Origin: an endosymbiont 'TC1' of Trimyema compressum
GTDB taxonomy: Bacteria; Bacillota; TC1
Assembly: GCF_001584725.1 (NCBI RefSeq)
Contig: NZ_CP014606.1
Location: 186,001-250,000 of the forward strand
Direction: 5' to 3'
DNA length: 64,000 nucleotides
The notes under the pieces are model-generated. The model was not told the DNA's origin. It did no database searches and worked only from the letters and a program-made list of their open reading frames with translations. The position numbers and the translations under genes were made by a program. Positions 20,419-30,787 of the stretch are shown here, piece by piece; position 1 is the stretch's first letter; each line of letters starts with the position of its first letter.

Positions 20419-21673
20419 ATGGAAGAAATAAGTATATTAGTATGTGTTAATATTAATAATCAGGAAGCATTGGATTTTGATTATTCTATGGAAGAGCTAA
20501 AGCAACTATCTGAAGCCTGTGGCATTAATGTCAAGGGACAGGTTACCCAGAATTTAAAGGCAATCCATAAAGACACCTATGTAGGGAAAGGTAAAATAGA
20601 GGAAATCAGAGCAGTTGTTGAGGATAATGAAGCTACTGTTTTAATTGTTAACGATGAGTTATCACCTTCACAAATAAGAAATTTAGGTAAAGCCTTGGCT
20701 ATCTGTGTTATTGATCGTTCTATGGTTATTTTAGAAATATTTTCTTATGGGGCTAAAACTAGGGAAGCGAAACTTCAGGCGGAGGTGGCTCAACTTCAGT
20801 ATATGCTTCCAAGATTAATTGGCTCAAGACTCTATTTAAGTAGACAGGGTGGTGGCTCAACTTTAAGAAATAGAGGGGCCGGGAAAACTAAACTTGAATT
20901 AGATAGAAGACAAATTGAAAAGAAAATTGTCACTTTAAATAAAAGACTGGAAACTTTAGTTAAAGAAAGACAAGTTCAAAGAAATAGAAGAAAAAAGCAA
21001 CATTTACCTATTGTAAGTCTAGTAGGCTATACAAATGCGGGGAAATCTACAATAATGAATCGGATAATTGAATTATTTGGACATTGCAAAGAAACTAAAA
21101 AAGTTCTTGAAAAAGATGCTTTATTTGCAACGTTAGAAACATCAGTGAGACAAATTGTATTAGAGGATAAAAAGAGTTTTCTCTTAACAGATACAGTTGG
21201 CTTTGTGGATAAGCTTCCCCATCATTTAGTTAAGGCATTTCGTTCGACTTTAGAAGAAGTAATAGAATCTGATTTATTAATACATGTTGTTGATGCTTCT
21301 TATGTTAAGATGGAAAACTTAATAAAGGTTACTGAAAAAACCCTTGATGATATTGGCGTAGATTCTATTCCTATGATTTATGCTTTTAATAAAAATGATT
21401 GCTTAGATATGGTTATTCCTAAAATTGTAAGAGAAGGTATATATCTTTCAGCTAAAGAAAACATAGGTATTGAGGAATTAGTAGGAATAGTTAAGGAGTA
21501 CTTATATAAAGACTATCTGCTTTGTGAATTGCTCATTCTAAAGGAGATGTTGAGGCTTATTTTAATCAAGTCAGTACTGTGCTTTCAACCACTTATAAAA
21601 AAGAAGGCATTCTAATGAAGGTAGAATGTCAGAAAAAGACTATGAAAAGTACCAGGAATATAGGTTTAAGTAG
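20419..21673 (+). CDS. hflX: GTPase HflX, damaged in the last 60 codons
   Basis: HflX is a ribosome-associated GTPase that splits stalled ribosomes. The N-terminal domain includes HKDTYVGKGKIEEIRAV, the glycine-rich linker RQGGGSTLRNRGAGKTKLELDRRQI and a coiled segment. The G domain carries GYTNAGKST, DTVGFVDKLPHHLVKAFRSTLEEV, NKNDCLD and SAKENIGIEEL. After KDYLLCELLI about seven bases are missing relative to the expected PYSKGDVEAYFNQ. The conserved tail then continues in another frame, with a further one-base shift near 21633, to a stop at 21673. In the read frame the protein ends at 21615 (398 residues). The catalytic part is complete, so partial function is possible. Confidence 0.9.
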
Positions 21674-21835
21674 TCTTTTATAGCATGACAAGTATATAGG
21701 GATATGTTATGATTAAGTGTATTGAAGATAGGGCGTTATAACATTGGATGATTTGTATTGGTTTCCTGAAAGCAGATTTCCTATTTTATTAAGTATCTTT
21801 AATGTAAAAGAAAACCGAGTAGGAAAGAGGTAAAT
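21674..21835 (+). other. Short region upstream of the helicase gene
   Basis: A frame between about 21745 and 21830 reads TLDDLYWFPESRFPILLSIFNVKENRVGKR and ends just before the helicase start. It may be the end of a lost gene or a coincidence. I do not recognise it. Confidence 0.3.
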
Positions 21836-23464
21836 ATGGAACAGAAAAATTTTTCAGAGTTAGGTATATCAGAAGCCATACAAAAAGCAGTTAATGATAT
21901 TGGGTATGAGGAGGCTACAACTATTCAGTCAATGGCTATTCCTTTAATATTAGAAGGAAAAGATGTGATTGGTCTATCTCAGACAGGGTCTGGTAAAACT
22001 GCGGCTTTTAGTATTCCGGCTATTGAAATGATTGAGAACGGGTCTTCAAGAAAACCCCAAGTTCTCATTGTATGCCCAACTAGAGAGTTGGCAATACAAG
22101 CTTCCGATGAAATTAGAAAATTTTCTAAATATAGAGAGGGCATTAAAACTGCGCCAATCTATGGAGGTCAACCGATTGATAGACAAATTCGTCTTTTGAA
22201 AACTGGCTCAGCCATTGTAGTAGGAACACCTGGTCGTTTAATGGATTTAATGAGACGTAATGTTTTAAAACTAGATCAAGTTAAAATGGTTATTTTAGAT
22301 GAAGCAGATGAAATGCTTACAATGGGCTTTAAAGAAGATATTGAAACTATTTTAAAAGAAGTGCCTGAAGAAAGACAAACTATTTTATTTTCAGCTACTA
22401 TGTCTGCTCAAATAATGAAAATTGCTAAAAGATTTCAAAAGGACCCAGTACAGTTAAAACCTATGCATCAACAGTTAACTGTACCAACTATTGATCAATA
22501 TTACTTTGAGGTACCAAGAGGAGCTAAAATAGATGTATTATGTAATGCGCTAGATGTTTATAATCCCACCCGTTCAATTGTTTTTTGCAACACGAAAAGA
22601 CAGGTAGAAGAGCTTCAAAGTGAACTTCAGAGTAGAGGCTACTTAGCAGTTGGTCTTCATGGTGATATTAGACAAAGTAGTAGAACTCAGATTTTAAATT
22701 CATTTAAATCAGGGACTAATGATATTTTAATTGCTACAGATGTGGCTGCTAGAGGTATTGATGTCGATGATGTTGAGATTGTATTTAACTATGATATTCC
22801 CCAAGATGAGGAATATTATGTTCATAGAATTGGCAGAACTGGCAGAGCCGGTAAACATGGTGAAGCTTATACATTTGTTGTTGGCAAAAAACAAATATAT
22901 GCGTTAAATGAAATTAGACGCTTTACTGGCAAAAAAATAAAATTAAAAGCAATTCCGACAAATGATGATATTTTTGAAACAAAACAGAATAAATTAATAG
23001 AAGATATTAAAGAAATTTTAGAAAAAGGTAAAGATTTATCAAAGTATGCAGCTGTAATTGATTCTTTAATGGAAGAAAATTATACAACTATTGATATTGC
23101 TTCCGCTCTTATTAAAATGAAACTTAAAGTTAAAAAGAAAAATAATCCATTGCTAACTAAAGAAAATATGAGTCGCTCTCATAGTGATGAAAATATGGTT
23201 ACTTTTAAAATGAATATTGGTAAAGCAAATGATATTTCCGTTAATAATATTTTAAGTGCAGTTGCTAATGCAACAGGTCTTTCAGGAAAAGTAATTGGTA
23301 AAATTACAGTTAATGACAAAGTCAGCTATTTTGATGTGCCAGCGGAAGAGGTGGAGCATGTGGAAACAGCCATGGTTAATACGACAATTAAAGGTCGTAG
23401 AATAAAAGCTGTTTTATCTGAACGCAAACCAGATAGAAGACCACCAAGAAAAAGAAGACGTTAA
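21836..23464 (+). CDS. DEAD-box ATP-dependent RNA helicase (CshA/DeaD type)
   Basis: The complete 542-residue protein has the motifs in order: Q motif (FSELGISEAIQKAVNDIGYEEATTIQ), Walker A SQTGSGKTA, PTRELAIQ, TPGRLMDL, DEAD (LDEADEMLTMGF), SATMS, IVFCNTKRQ, ATDVAARGIDVDDVEIVFNYD and HRIGRTGRAG. Residues about 460-530 form the RNA-binding DbpA-like C-terminal domain (NIGKANDISVNNILSAVANATGLSGKVIGKITV), and the last 12 residues are basic. It should unwind structured RNA in ribosome assembly and mRNA decay, especially at low temperature. The ribosome site is AGGAAAGAGG. A terminator follows directly, so it is a single-gene unit. Confidence 0.96.
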   Translation: MEQKNFSELGISEAIQKAVNDIGYEEATTIQSMAIPLILEGKDVIGLSQTGSGKTAAFSIPAIEMIENGSSRKPQVLIVCPTRELAIQASDEIRKFSKYREGIKTAPIYGGQPIDRQIRLLKTGSAIVVGTPGRLMDLMRRNVLKLDQVKMVILDEADEMLTMGFKEDIETILKEVPEERQTILFSATMSAQIMKIAKRFQKDPVQLKPMHQQLTVPTIDQYYFEVPRGAKIDVLCNALDVYNPTRSIVFCNTKRQVEELQSELQSRGYLAVGLHGDIRQSSRTQILNSFKSGTNDILIATDVAARGIDVDDVEIVFNYDIPQDEEYYVHRIGRTGRAGKHGEAYTFVVGKKQIYALNEIRRFTGKKIKLKAIPTNDDIFETKQNKLIEDIKEILEKGKDLSKYAAVIDSLMEENYTTIDIASALIKMKLKVKKKNNPLLTKENMSRSHSDENMVTFKMNIGKANDISVNNILSAVANATGLSGKVIGKITVNDKVSYFDVPAEEVEHVETAMVNTTIKGRRIKAVLSERKPDRRPPRKRRR

Positions 23465-23473
23465 AAAGTGTTT

Positions 23474-23503
23474 AAGCCATTCTTAATAAGGATGGCTTTT
23501 TAA
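23474..23503 (+). terminator. Terminator after the RNA helicase gene
   Basis: The arms AAGCCATTC and GGATGGCTT surround a TTAATAA-type loop and are followed by TTTTTAA. Confidence 0.88.
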
Positions 23504-23577
23504 TTACTGAAAACTTGAATAGAAGGAGGATTTTTTGTACAATGGATTAAGTAGATAAATATTGAGAGGAGTCTGAA

Positions 23578-24510
23578 ATGGATAAGAAGACAATTGCTGT
23601 TTTAGTACCTTGTTATAATGAGGGGTTGACAATTGCTAAAGTTGTGGCTGATTTTAAAGAGGCCCTACCAGAAGCTACAATTTATGTTTATGATAATAAC
23701 TCCAAAGATGATACGGATAAAGTTGCTTTAGAAGCAGGAGCTGTTGTCTGTTACGAGTATCGCCAGGGTAAAGGTAACGTTATTAGGAGTATGTTTAGGG
23801 ATATTGATGCTGATTGCTATATTATGATTGATGGAGATGATACTTATCCTGCTGACCATGCTCGAGAAATTGCCAATCTGATTTTAGAGAATAAAGCAGA
23901 TATGGTTATTGGTGATCGTCTATCTTCAACCTATTTTACAGAAAATAAAAGAGCTTTTCACAATTCTGGGAATAAAACAGTACGTTTTCTAATTAACAAG
24001 CTATTTAAAAATAATGTGAAAGATATTATGACTGGTTACAGAGGTTTTAATAAAGAGTTTGTTAAAACTTTTCCAATTCAAGCAAAAGGATTTGAAATTG
24101 AAACAGAAATGACCATTCATGCTCTTGATAAAAATATGCGAATAAGAGAAGTGCCTGTAGATTATAGAGATAGACCTAATGGTAGCGAATCTAAATTGAA
24201 TACAATATCTGATGGTATGAAGGTTATGAAAACTATTTTTTCTTTATTTAAAGATTATATGCCTCTGAAATTTTTTGGTATGTTTTCTTTGCTAACATTA
24301 ATTATCAGTGCAATTTTATTTATTCCAATTTTTATAGAATTTTTTCAAACAGGTTTGGTTCTGAGATTCCCAACATTATTTGTTTCTTTAGTATTTTTAT
24401 TAATTGCTGTATTCAGTTTTTTTACAGGTGTTATTCTAGATGTTGTTAATAAAAAAAATAGACAGTTATATGAATTAATGGTAACTTTAAATTATAAAAA
24501 TATAAAATAA
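23578..24510 (+). CDS. Family 2 glycosyltransferase, polyprenyl-phosphate type, membrane-bound
   Basis: The 310-residue protein has a GT-A fold: LVPCYNEGLTIAKVV at the start, the nucleotide-binding DNNSKDDT, the metal motif MIDGDDTYPAD and the acceptor segment MTGYRGFNKEFVKTFP. Two C-terminal membrane helices (about 238-258 and 272-298) anchor it. This architecture is that of enzymes that transfer a sugar from a nucleotide to undecaprenyl phosphate for cell-wall polymer decoration. It is intact and preceded by GAGAGGAGT. A GtrA-like flippase and a second enzyme of this kind lie at 27.3-28.5 kb but are both broken, so this is the only surviving member in the window. Confidence 0.9.
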   Translation: MDKKTIAVLVPCYNEGLTIAKVVADFKEALPEATIYVYDNNSKDDTDKVALEAGAVVCYEYRQGKGNVIRSMFRDIDADCYIMIDGDDTYPADHAREIANLILENKADMVIGDRLSSTYFTENKRAFHNSGNKTVRFLINKLFKNNVKDIMTGYRGFNKEFVKTFPIQAKGFEIETEMTIHALDKNMRIREVPVDYRDRPNGSESKLNTISDGMKVMKTIFSLFKDYMPLKFFGMFSLLTLIISAILFIPIFIEFFQTGLVLRFPTLFVSLVFLLIAVFSFFTGVILDVVNKKNRQLYELMVTLNYKNIK

Positions 24511-24513
24511 ACT

Positions 24514-24543
24514 AGCCCCTATTGTATTTGACACTAGGGTTTT
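24514..24543 (+). terminator. Weak terminator after the glycosyltransferase gene
   Basis: The arms CCCTA and TAGGG, followed by TTTTTATT, lie immediately after the stop codon. Confidence 0.6.
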
Positions 24544-24630
24544 TATTGACTTTTTTATGACCATGTTATAATTTAGTGAGCTAATTTCATAGCAATATAT
24601 AATTATGAAACATAATTACAGGAGGAGAAG

Positions 24631-25226
24631 ATGATTAAAGTAATTGGCATTTGCGGGAGTCCAAGAATATGTTCTTAAAGAATCATTAAAGGTATATGAA
24701 TTAAGCTGAGAAGTAGAAGTTGAATATATTATGCTAAATGGTAAAGAAATAGCACCCTGTAATGGCTGTGGTTATTGTAGGGAAAATAAAACCAACTGTG
24801 TGATTAAGGGCGATATGAATGATTTATTAGAAGTATTTTTAACTGGTGATGCCTATGTAATTGCTTCACCAGTTTATGTTCTTAATGCTACGCCTCAATT
24901 AGGGGCTTTTTTTAGTAGAATGCGTTCTTTGTTCCATATAGCCAAAAACACCATTAAGAGATAAGTTTGGCGTTGCAATGGCTGTTGGTGGAACCCGTAA
25001 TGGTGGTCAGGAAGCGACGGTTACAACTATTTTAAATATGATGATGGCTAAGAGGCATAAATATTATCAGCAATGAAACAAGAGGGTACTCAGGTGCCTT
25101 TATTTGGTCTGCTGATCAGGGTGCAGAAGGTGCTGAAAATGATTCTTTTGCTTTGGACAAAGGCAAAGCTTTAGTTAATAAACTAGTGGAAATAACAAGT
25201 TGTGCTATAAGCAAGGCAAACAGTAG
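24631..25226 (+). pseudogene. NADPH-dependent FMN reductase-like flavoprotein, broken
   Basis: The ATG after GGAGGAG starts MIKVIGICGSPR, the FMN phosphate-binding loop. The rest is readable only in pieces: EIAPCNGCGYCRENKTNCVIKGDMNDLLEVF, a YVIASPVYVLNATPQLGAFFSRMRSLF segment, then VAMAVGGTRNGGQEATVTT and GYSGAFIWSADQGAEG. Most of the region between residues 12 and 35 is corrupted. It is a paralogue of the intact protein at 52298-52915, with the same Cys-x-x-Cys region and GGTRNGGQE motif. It sits directly upstream of ubiD and may have supplied reduced FMN for prenyl-FMN synthesis, which is an inference from context. Confidence 0.8.
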
Positions 25227-25235
25227 GAGGTTACC

Positions 25236-26590
25236 ATGAATAAAATTAAAGATTTAAGATCATTTATTGATGTGCTAAAAGAATATAATGAAGTAGTTTT
25301 TGTTGATAATGAAGTGGACTCTAAATATGAATTGTCTGCTGTAATAGCAACCTTAGAAAAAAGAAGGACCTGCCCCCCCGTTTTAAAAGAATGTTAAGGA
25401 TAAAGATTTTTCTGTTTGTGGTGGAATATTAGGTTCCATGAATAGAATTGCTTTGGCATTAGGTTGCGAAAAAATGAAATTACAGATTTTTTAGGGGATT
25501 CTTTAGAAAAGCCAATAAAACCAATTGTATTTCAAAAAGGCGTGTGTCAGGAAAATATTTATATAGGTAATGCTGTAGATTTAGAAAAAATACCTATTCC
25601 TATTCATGCACCAAAAGATGGTGGTCCATTTATTACAGGAGGAGTTGTTGTTAGTAAAGGTCTGTATAGTGAAGTTCAAAATCTTTCTTTTTAGAGAATG
25701 CAAGTTAAAGGAAAAGATAAATTGAGTATTATGATTAATGAGTGGCGTCATTTAAAAGATTTTTATGATGAAGCAGAAAAGGAAGGAAAACCATTGCCTA
25801 TTTCTATAGTAATTGGAGCAGACCCTGTTATCTATATAGGCGCAGGGTTACGATATGGGGGGGAGATGAAGCAGAAATAGCTGGAGCAATAAGGGGGAGA
25901 AGCCTGTTGAGGTTGTTAAAAGTATTACCTCGGACATTAAGGTGCCCCGGTAAAGCTGAATTTGTTATTGGAAGGCATTATTATGCCTAAGGAGAGAGGC
26001 TGAAGGGCCTTTAGGAGAATTTACAGGACATTATAGCGCTCCTGGTCTAGTCCCATTATTAAGGTGACAGCTATTACTCATAGAAATAATGCTATATATC
26101 AAACTATTAATGGCGCTTCATTTGAACATATTAATTTAGGCAATGTTTTGCCAAGAGAGCCATTGTTAAAGAAATTTACAAGCTATGTTAGCTCTGGTGT
26201 TATTAATGTTCACATTCCTCCTTATGGATCAGGTTTTATAGCTTTAGTGCGTATCAATAAGAAAAACCCAGGAGAACCAAAGAATATTGCTTTAGCTGCA
26301 ATGATGACTTATGTAAATATTAAAAATGTAATTGTTGTAGATGCAGATTTAGATATTTATAATCCTACAGATATAATGTGAGCTTTATCTACCCGTGTGA
26401 TACCAGAAAGAGATGTTTTTCATGTTCCTAATTCTCAAGGCCATGAACTAGACCCTTCATCTGATATGAGAGGGGTTCAGACTAAAACTGCTATTGATGC
26501 CACATTAAATGAAGAAAGCAGAGGCTTTGAAAGAGTGGTCTATTCTGATTGTCGATTTAAAAGCATATGGCATATAGGAGGGCATACTGT
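25236..26590 (+). pseudogene. UbiD-family prenyl-FMN-dependent decarboxylase, heavily broken
   Basis: UbiD enzymes reversibly decarboxylate aromatic or unsaturated acids. Family segments can be recognised through the decay: the N-terminal DLRSFIDVLKEYNEVVFVDNEVD, VYIGNAVDLEKIPIPIHAPKDGGPFITGGVVVS-type text, RMQVKGKDKLSIMINEWRHLKDFYDEAEKEGKPLPISIVIGADPV, PREPLLKKFTSYVS and PERDVFHVPNSQGHELDPSSDMRG. Lesions include a seven-C run near 25375, a stop near 25692, a seven-G run at 25857-25863 where five fit the frame and several indels near 25890-26060. The 3' end merges into ubiX with no clear stop of its own. It has the size of a stand-alone UbiD (about 450 residues). Confidence 0.88.
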
Positions 26591-27206
26591 GGGAAATTAT
26601 ATTGTTGGTATTACAGGAGCCAGTGGCGCTGTTTATGGAAAACGCTTAATTGAAGTTTTGATTGAAAAAAGCAGCGTGTTTTTTAACCATTACCCTTGCT
26701 GGAAAACTAGTAATTAAAGAGGAGTTGGGCTTGGAACTTCAAGAGGATGTTTTACTTACTTCAGAACAGTTGCGAAGTTTTTTTAAAGCCAGTCAAGATG
26801 AATTGACTTACTATGATATTAATCAAGTTGGTGGAACCATAGCTAGTGGTTCATTTCAAACAGATGGCATGCTTATTGCACCCTGTTCTATGGCAACTGT
26901 ATCTGCTATTGCTTATGGATCATCTCGAAACTTACTTGAAAGGGCTGCAGACGTTATTATAAAGGAAGGAAAACATTAATTTTATTGCCTCGAGAATCTC
27001 CTTTAAGTGCAATTCACTTAGAAAATCTTTTAAAACTTGCTCAATCTCAAGTGGCTATTATTCCTCCTATGCCTGCTTTTTATAATCATCCAAAAACTAT
27101 AGATGATATTATAGATGATATTGTGGATTTTACTATAGGTAGAATATTGGATCAGTTGAATATTCAACATGAATTATTTAAGAGATGTCTTTTGGTTATT
27201 AATTAG
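26589..27206 (+). pseudogene. ubiX: UbiX-family flavin prenyltransferase, frameshifted
   Basis: UbiX prenylates FMN to make the cofactor of UbiD. The GTG at 26589 starts VGNYIVGITGASGAVYGKRLIEVL, the FMN-binding glycine/serine loop. Later pieces are TITLAGKLVIKEELGLEL, IASGSFQTDGMLIAPCSMATVSAIAYGSSRNLLERAADVIIKEGK and LPRESPLSAIHLENLLKLAQSQVAIIPPMPAFYNHPKTIDDIIDDIVDF, all signature UbiX text. Frame changes near 26672 and 26978 break it. The immediate upstream UbiD gene and the flavin reductase form a sensible three-gene unit, all of it dead. Confidence 0.9.
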
Positions 27207-27290
27207 AACAATACTTTATTAAAAATATTGTTTTAGGTTTTTCTTTCTGCTAAAACGAAAGGTACTTGAAGAATAAGAGAGAAGGGAAAA

Positions 27291-27747
27291 ATGAAAGAAA
27301 TGAAAGCACTTTTAAAAAAATATAAAGCACCTATTATATATTTCATAGCTTCATGTTTAGCACTGGTTCTGGATACAGCCATTGTGTTCTTAATTACGGG
27401 TTTAGCGCCTCTTGGACAAGATGGACTTATTGAAACAACTGTTTTAACTACAGCAAATGTAGCTGGAAATGTTGCCGGATTCTTATTATCCTATGCTTTG
27501 TCTTCTAAGCAGGTGTTTGATACAAAATTGGGAGTGCCAGGTTTAATTATATTCCTATTTGGTCTTTGTCTTAGCTGCAACTATTATATGGCTATTTATG
27601 AAGCCGATAGGCTTAGAAAATTTAGGTGACTTAGGATTATTAATTAGCAAAGGCTTTTCAGTTGCATTGCCATTCTTTGTTCTTTACTATATAAGAAAAT
27701 ATGCATTTAATCTATTGAGAGAGAAAGGAAATGAAAAAAGTGAATAA
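27291..27747 (+). pseudogene. GtrA-family membrane protein, one frameshift
   Basis: GtrA-like proteins have four membrane helices and are thought to flip polyprenyl-linked sugars. Helix 1 (PIIYFIASCLALVLDTAIVFLITGL) and helix 2 (VAGNVAGFLLSYALSSKQVF) are in one frame. Helices 3 and 4 (VFVLAATIIWLFMKPIGL and GFSVALPFFVLYYIRKYAF) continue in another, so one indel lies near 27560. The gene overlaps the next glycosyltransferase start by 17 bases, which indicates a former operon. Confidence 0.85.
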
Positions 27748-28496
27748 TTTATTTGTTTTGTTACCAAGCTATAATGAGGATGAAAATATTGAAACCTTAA
27801 TAAATTCTTGGCTTGCAGAAGAGAATAAAATTAACGAAGAAGGATATAACTTAAATACAATAGGTATTGATGATGGTAGCAAAGATAACACCAAAGCTAT
27901 TATTCAAAAAAATGGCTGATAAAAATAAAAAATGTAATTTTAGTTGCTCATGAACAAAACTCTGGTTTAGGAGCAGGGTTTAATGCTGGTCTCCGCCATT
28001 TCCATAAAAATGGAAAACCAGGTGACTTAGGATTAATTATGGATGCAGATAACACTCATGAGCCACGATATGTTCATTCTATGCTAAAAAAATAAAGGAA
28101 GAAAACAAAGATGTTGTTATTGCCTCCAGACACTGTGAGGATTCTTCAATTGTAGGTGTTCCAAAACATAGAAATTTTTTAAGCTCAGGAGCAAAATCCT
28201 TTTATACTTTAATGATGAGAGCTCCTAATGTAAAAGACTACACTTGTGGCTACCGTTGCTATACATATGATGCTGTCGATAAAGCTATTGGAATTTATGG
28301 ATATGATTTTATTAAAGAAAATAGTTTTGCTTGTATGATAGAAGTTTTATATAAGCTACATAAAACAGGAGCCCGGTTTGACGAGGCTCCTTTTGAACTC
28401 CGCTATGATCAAAAGTTGGGTGAAAGTAAAATGCGTGTTTTTAAAACCATGCGCAATAGTGTTTTTACAACAATTAAGCTAAGATTTACTAAGTAA
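27731..28496 (+). pseudogene. Family 2 glycosyltransferase, frameshifted
   Basis: The gene begins MKKVNNLFVLLPSYNEDENIETLINSWL, with GIDDGSKDNTKAII and the metal-binding GLIMDADNTHEPRYV. The C-terminal half (DYTCGYRCYTYDAVDKAIGIYG, RYDQKLGESKMRVFKTM) matches polyprenyl-phosphate glycosyltransferases without membrane helices. Frame changes lie near 27915 and 28090. With GtrA and the downstream membrane protein it formed a surface-glycosylation unit similar to teichoic-acid or lipid-A-like decoration systems in other bacteria. Confidence 0.87.
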
Positions 28497-28508
28497 TGGA
28501 GTTGAACT

Positions 28509-29775
28509 ATGGAAAACATATCACTAGAAAAAGAAAGTAAGCTTGTCGTCTGTTTAAGAAGGTTATTTCCGTATTTTGTAATATTATCAGGTGTATTGTT
28601 GTTATTATTGCAGAGTCTATTTGCGCCTGGAGCGGGAAAAGCTCCTTCGTGGGATGATTCTTCTATTTATAATTATGTTGGCTGGTTAATGAATCAAGGA
28701 TTTACCCCTTATATTGATATCCGGGATAGTAAAGGTCCAGTTTTTTATTTTATGGAAATGTTGGGTATTTATGGAGGAACATTAAGTTTATGGGTTTTTG
28801 AAGGAATTCTATTATTTATCGCTTTTCTGTTTTGCTATAAGATGTTTAAAATGCATGTTAACAAAAACATTGCAATTTTTAGTACCCTTTTTATTATAAT
28901 TTCAACAGTTTTTATTTTCGATAGAGGTAATATGGTAGAGGAATTTGCATTACCATTTTGCTTTATTGCACTTTATATATTGGCTAAATACCCACTACAG
29001 AACTATAGCTTGAAAATTCACCAAATTCTTATTTTGGGAGGAACCTTCGGAGCTGTTTTATTAATGAGACCGAATATTCCTATGCTATGGCTAGCATTTT
29101 GTTTTGTAATATTAGTTCACTCTATTATTATTAAAAAATATAAACGTTTATTAATTTATCCGTTAACATTTATATTAGGTGTAGCCATTATTATGTTACC
29201 ATTTATAATCTATTTAGTAGCCAATGGAGCATTGGCAGCCTATATAGATCGTACAATGTTTATAAAAAGTGGTTTTGTTCCTTGTCGATAAGAGAATGAT
29301 GTTTTTCAGCGGTTGGCGAGATTTTTTCTTTTTAAATGAAGGTGGTGCCTTAGGTACTACAACATTGATTGCTTTTATGGCTGTTACACCAATTATGTTA
29401 ATGCTTAAAAAGATAAAAACAACATCAGGAAAAATGATTATAGCATTTACCTTTGTTGGCTTTGTGCTTACTTTTGTAGCCAATGCTGCAGTTGGGGTAT
29501 GTTTTTCCGCATTATGCTATAACATTTATCCCTATTCTAGCATTTCCAGTAATGTACGGCTTTCGTTATAGTTATATAAATAGCTTTATTGAAAATACTT
29601 TTTCCTTTAAGAAAAGTGGAGTACCACAAGGTATTGTACTTTTTGCTGTTTGTATTTTTCTTGGTTCCCCTGCTTTAGGAGAGAGCTTAGACAGAATCCA
29701 TACTAATTACTTTATTAATGAATACTCTGAATTTTATAGTTATGTGGCAGATAATACTGCTAAAATGATACTGTA
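28509..29775 (+). pseudogene. Multi-helix membrane glycosyltransferase-like protein, truncated by prophage DNA
   Basis: After a 35-residue start there is a membrane helix (YFVILSGVLLLLLQSLF), then a loop APGAGKAPSWDDSSIYNYVGWLMNQGFTPYIDIRDSKGPVF that resembles the catalytic loop of GT-C type glycosyltransferases (the aspartates in the first extracellular loop). Seven or more helices follow. A stop and frame change near 29290 and a frame change near 29500 break it. The text ends at YVADNTAKMI, where the sequence passes abruptly into the convergent prophage repressor gene. About half of the expected C-terminus is missing, so the prophage junction removed it. Confidence 0.8.
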
Positions 29776-30479
29776 TTTTTTGCGGATTTTCATTTTAATT
29801 TTATGAGACTGCGTATCTATTTCTGATTCATAAGGCAATAAATACATCCGTTCAATTTCTGCTAGGGAAGGCATGTTATTTTTTTCATACTCGTTTAATT
29901 TACTAATTTTGTTTTCATAATTCTTGTGCCCATATTCTTCTATTGTACAGCCCATTTCTTCACATAATTTTATAGTTTCTAGAGTATTTTCAATTTCGGT
30001 ATAATCATTAAAAATATCATTAAATAACTCTATAATTTTTGTTAAATGAAAGGTAACATAATCCTTACCATCATTAAAATATTTTTTATATGTACCTGTG
30101 CAATAGTCATTTAATGCAAACATAAATTCAAAAAAATATTTACTTTCAAGAAAATGATTAAATAAACGTTTTAGATTATAATTTTCTTCATCTAAACAAA
30201 AAATGTTAACAATTGCAGTATCAGAGAGTTTCAATTGATTTCCAGCATCTAAATTTTCTCTAAATAGATTGTCGCTCCAACCTAATAGATATTCTAAAGT
30301 AACACCAAAGAAGTCTGCTATTTTTGCCAAAACTTCAATATCAGGTGTTCTTTCAGCTTTTTCATAAAATCCTATACTCCCTTTTGAAACACCTATATAA
30401 CTAGCTAATTCAGCTTGTGTAACTTCTCCTAATTTTCGCAACTTTTTAATTGAATTGAAAATGATTGTTTTACATTCAT
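29776..30479 (-). pseudogene. XRE-family phage repressor, frameshifted and truncated
   Basis: The natural start at 30479 gives MNVKQSFSIQLK. An A run one base too short then shifts the frame just before KLRKLGEVTQAELASYIGVSKGSIGFYEKAERTPDIEVLAKIADFFGVTLEYLLGWSDN, a full Cro/CI-type helix-turn-helix domain. The rest is a 160-residue acidic effector part with no known motif. The last residues before 29775 read into the glycosyltransferase remnant, so the natural C-terminus is missing. It would have controlled the divergent early phage genes. Confidence 0.8.
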
Positions 30480-30780
30480 TTTCTTATGATTTCCTAAATG
30501 TTTATTTGTTGATTTTTCAACTTTTTTTGCATTTCATTTTCCTATGCACATATATTTGTGTCATTTACTACTAAAAGGACACAGTAGAGCTTACTAGCAT
30601 TCTTTCGTGTCTTAATATAAAGATAAGTATATTAATGTGTCATTATCTATATTGGTAGCATAAGTTATCTAAAGAAACAAGTCAATATAGATTAGAAAAA
30701 AGAAAACGAAGATATTACAAAGGAAGAGCTAATAATTTCTTTTATGGATACAGAAAGTCAAATATAAAAGAATAAGGGTA
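30480..30780. other. Phage control region
   Basis: AT-rich non-coding DNA between the repressor and the first rightward phage gene. It should contain the divergent phage promoters and operators. Several TGTGTC/GACACA words occur (for example near 30559, 30578, 30608, 30648), but I could not define an operator with confidence. Confidence 0.4.
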
Positions 30781-30787
30781 TATTCAA

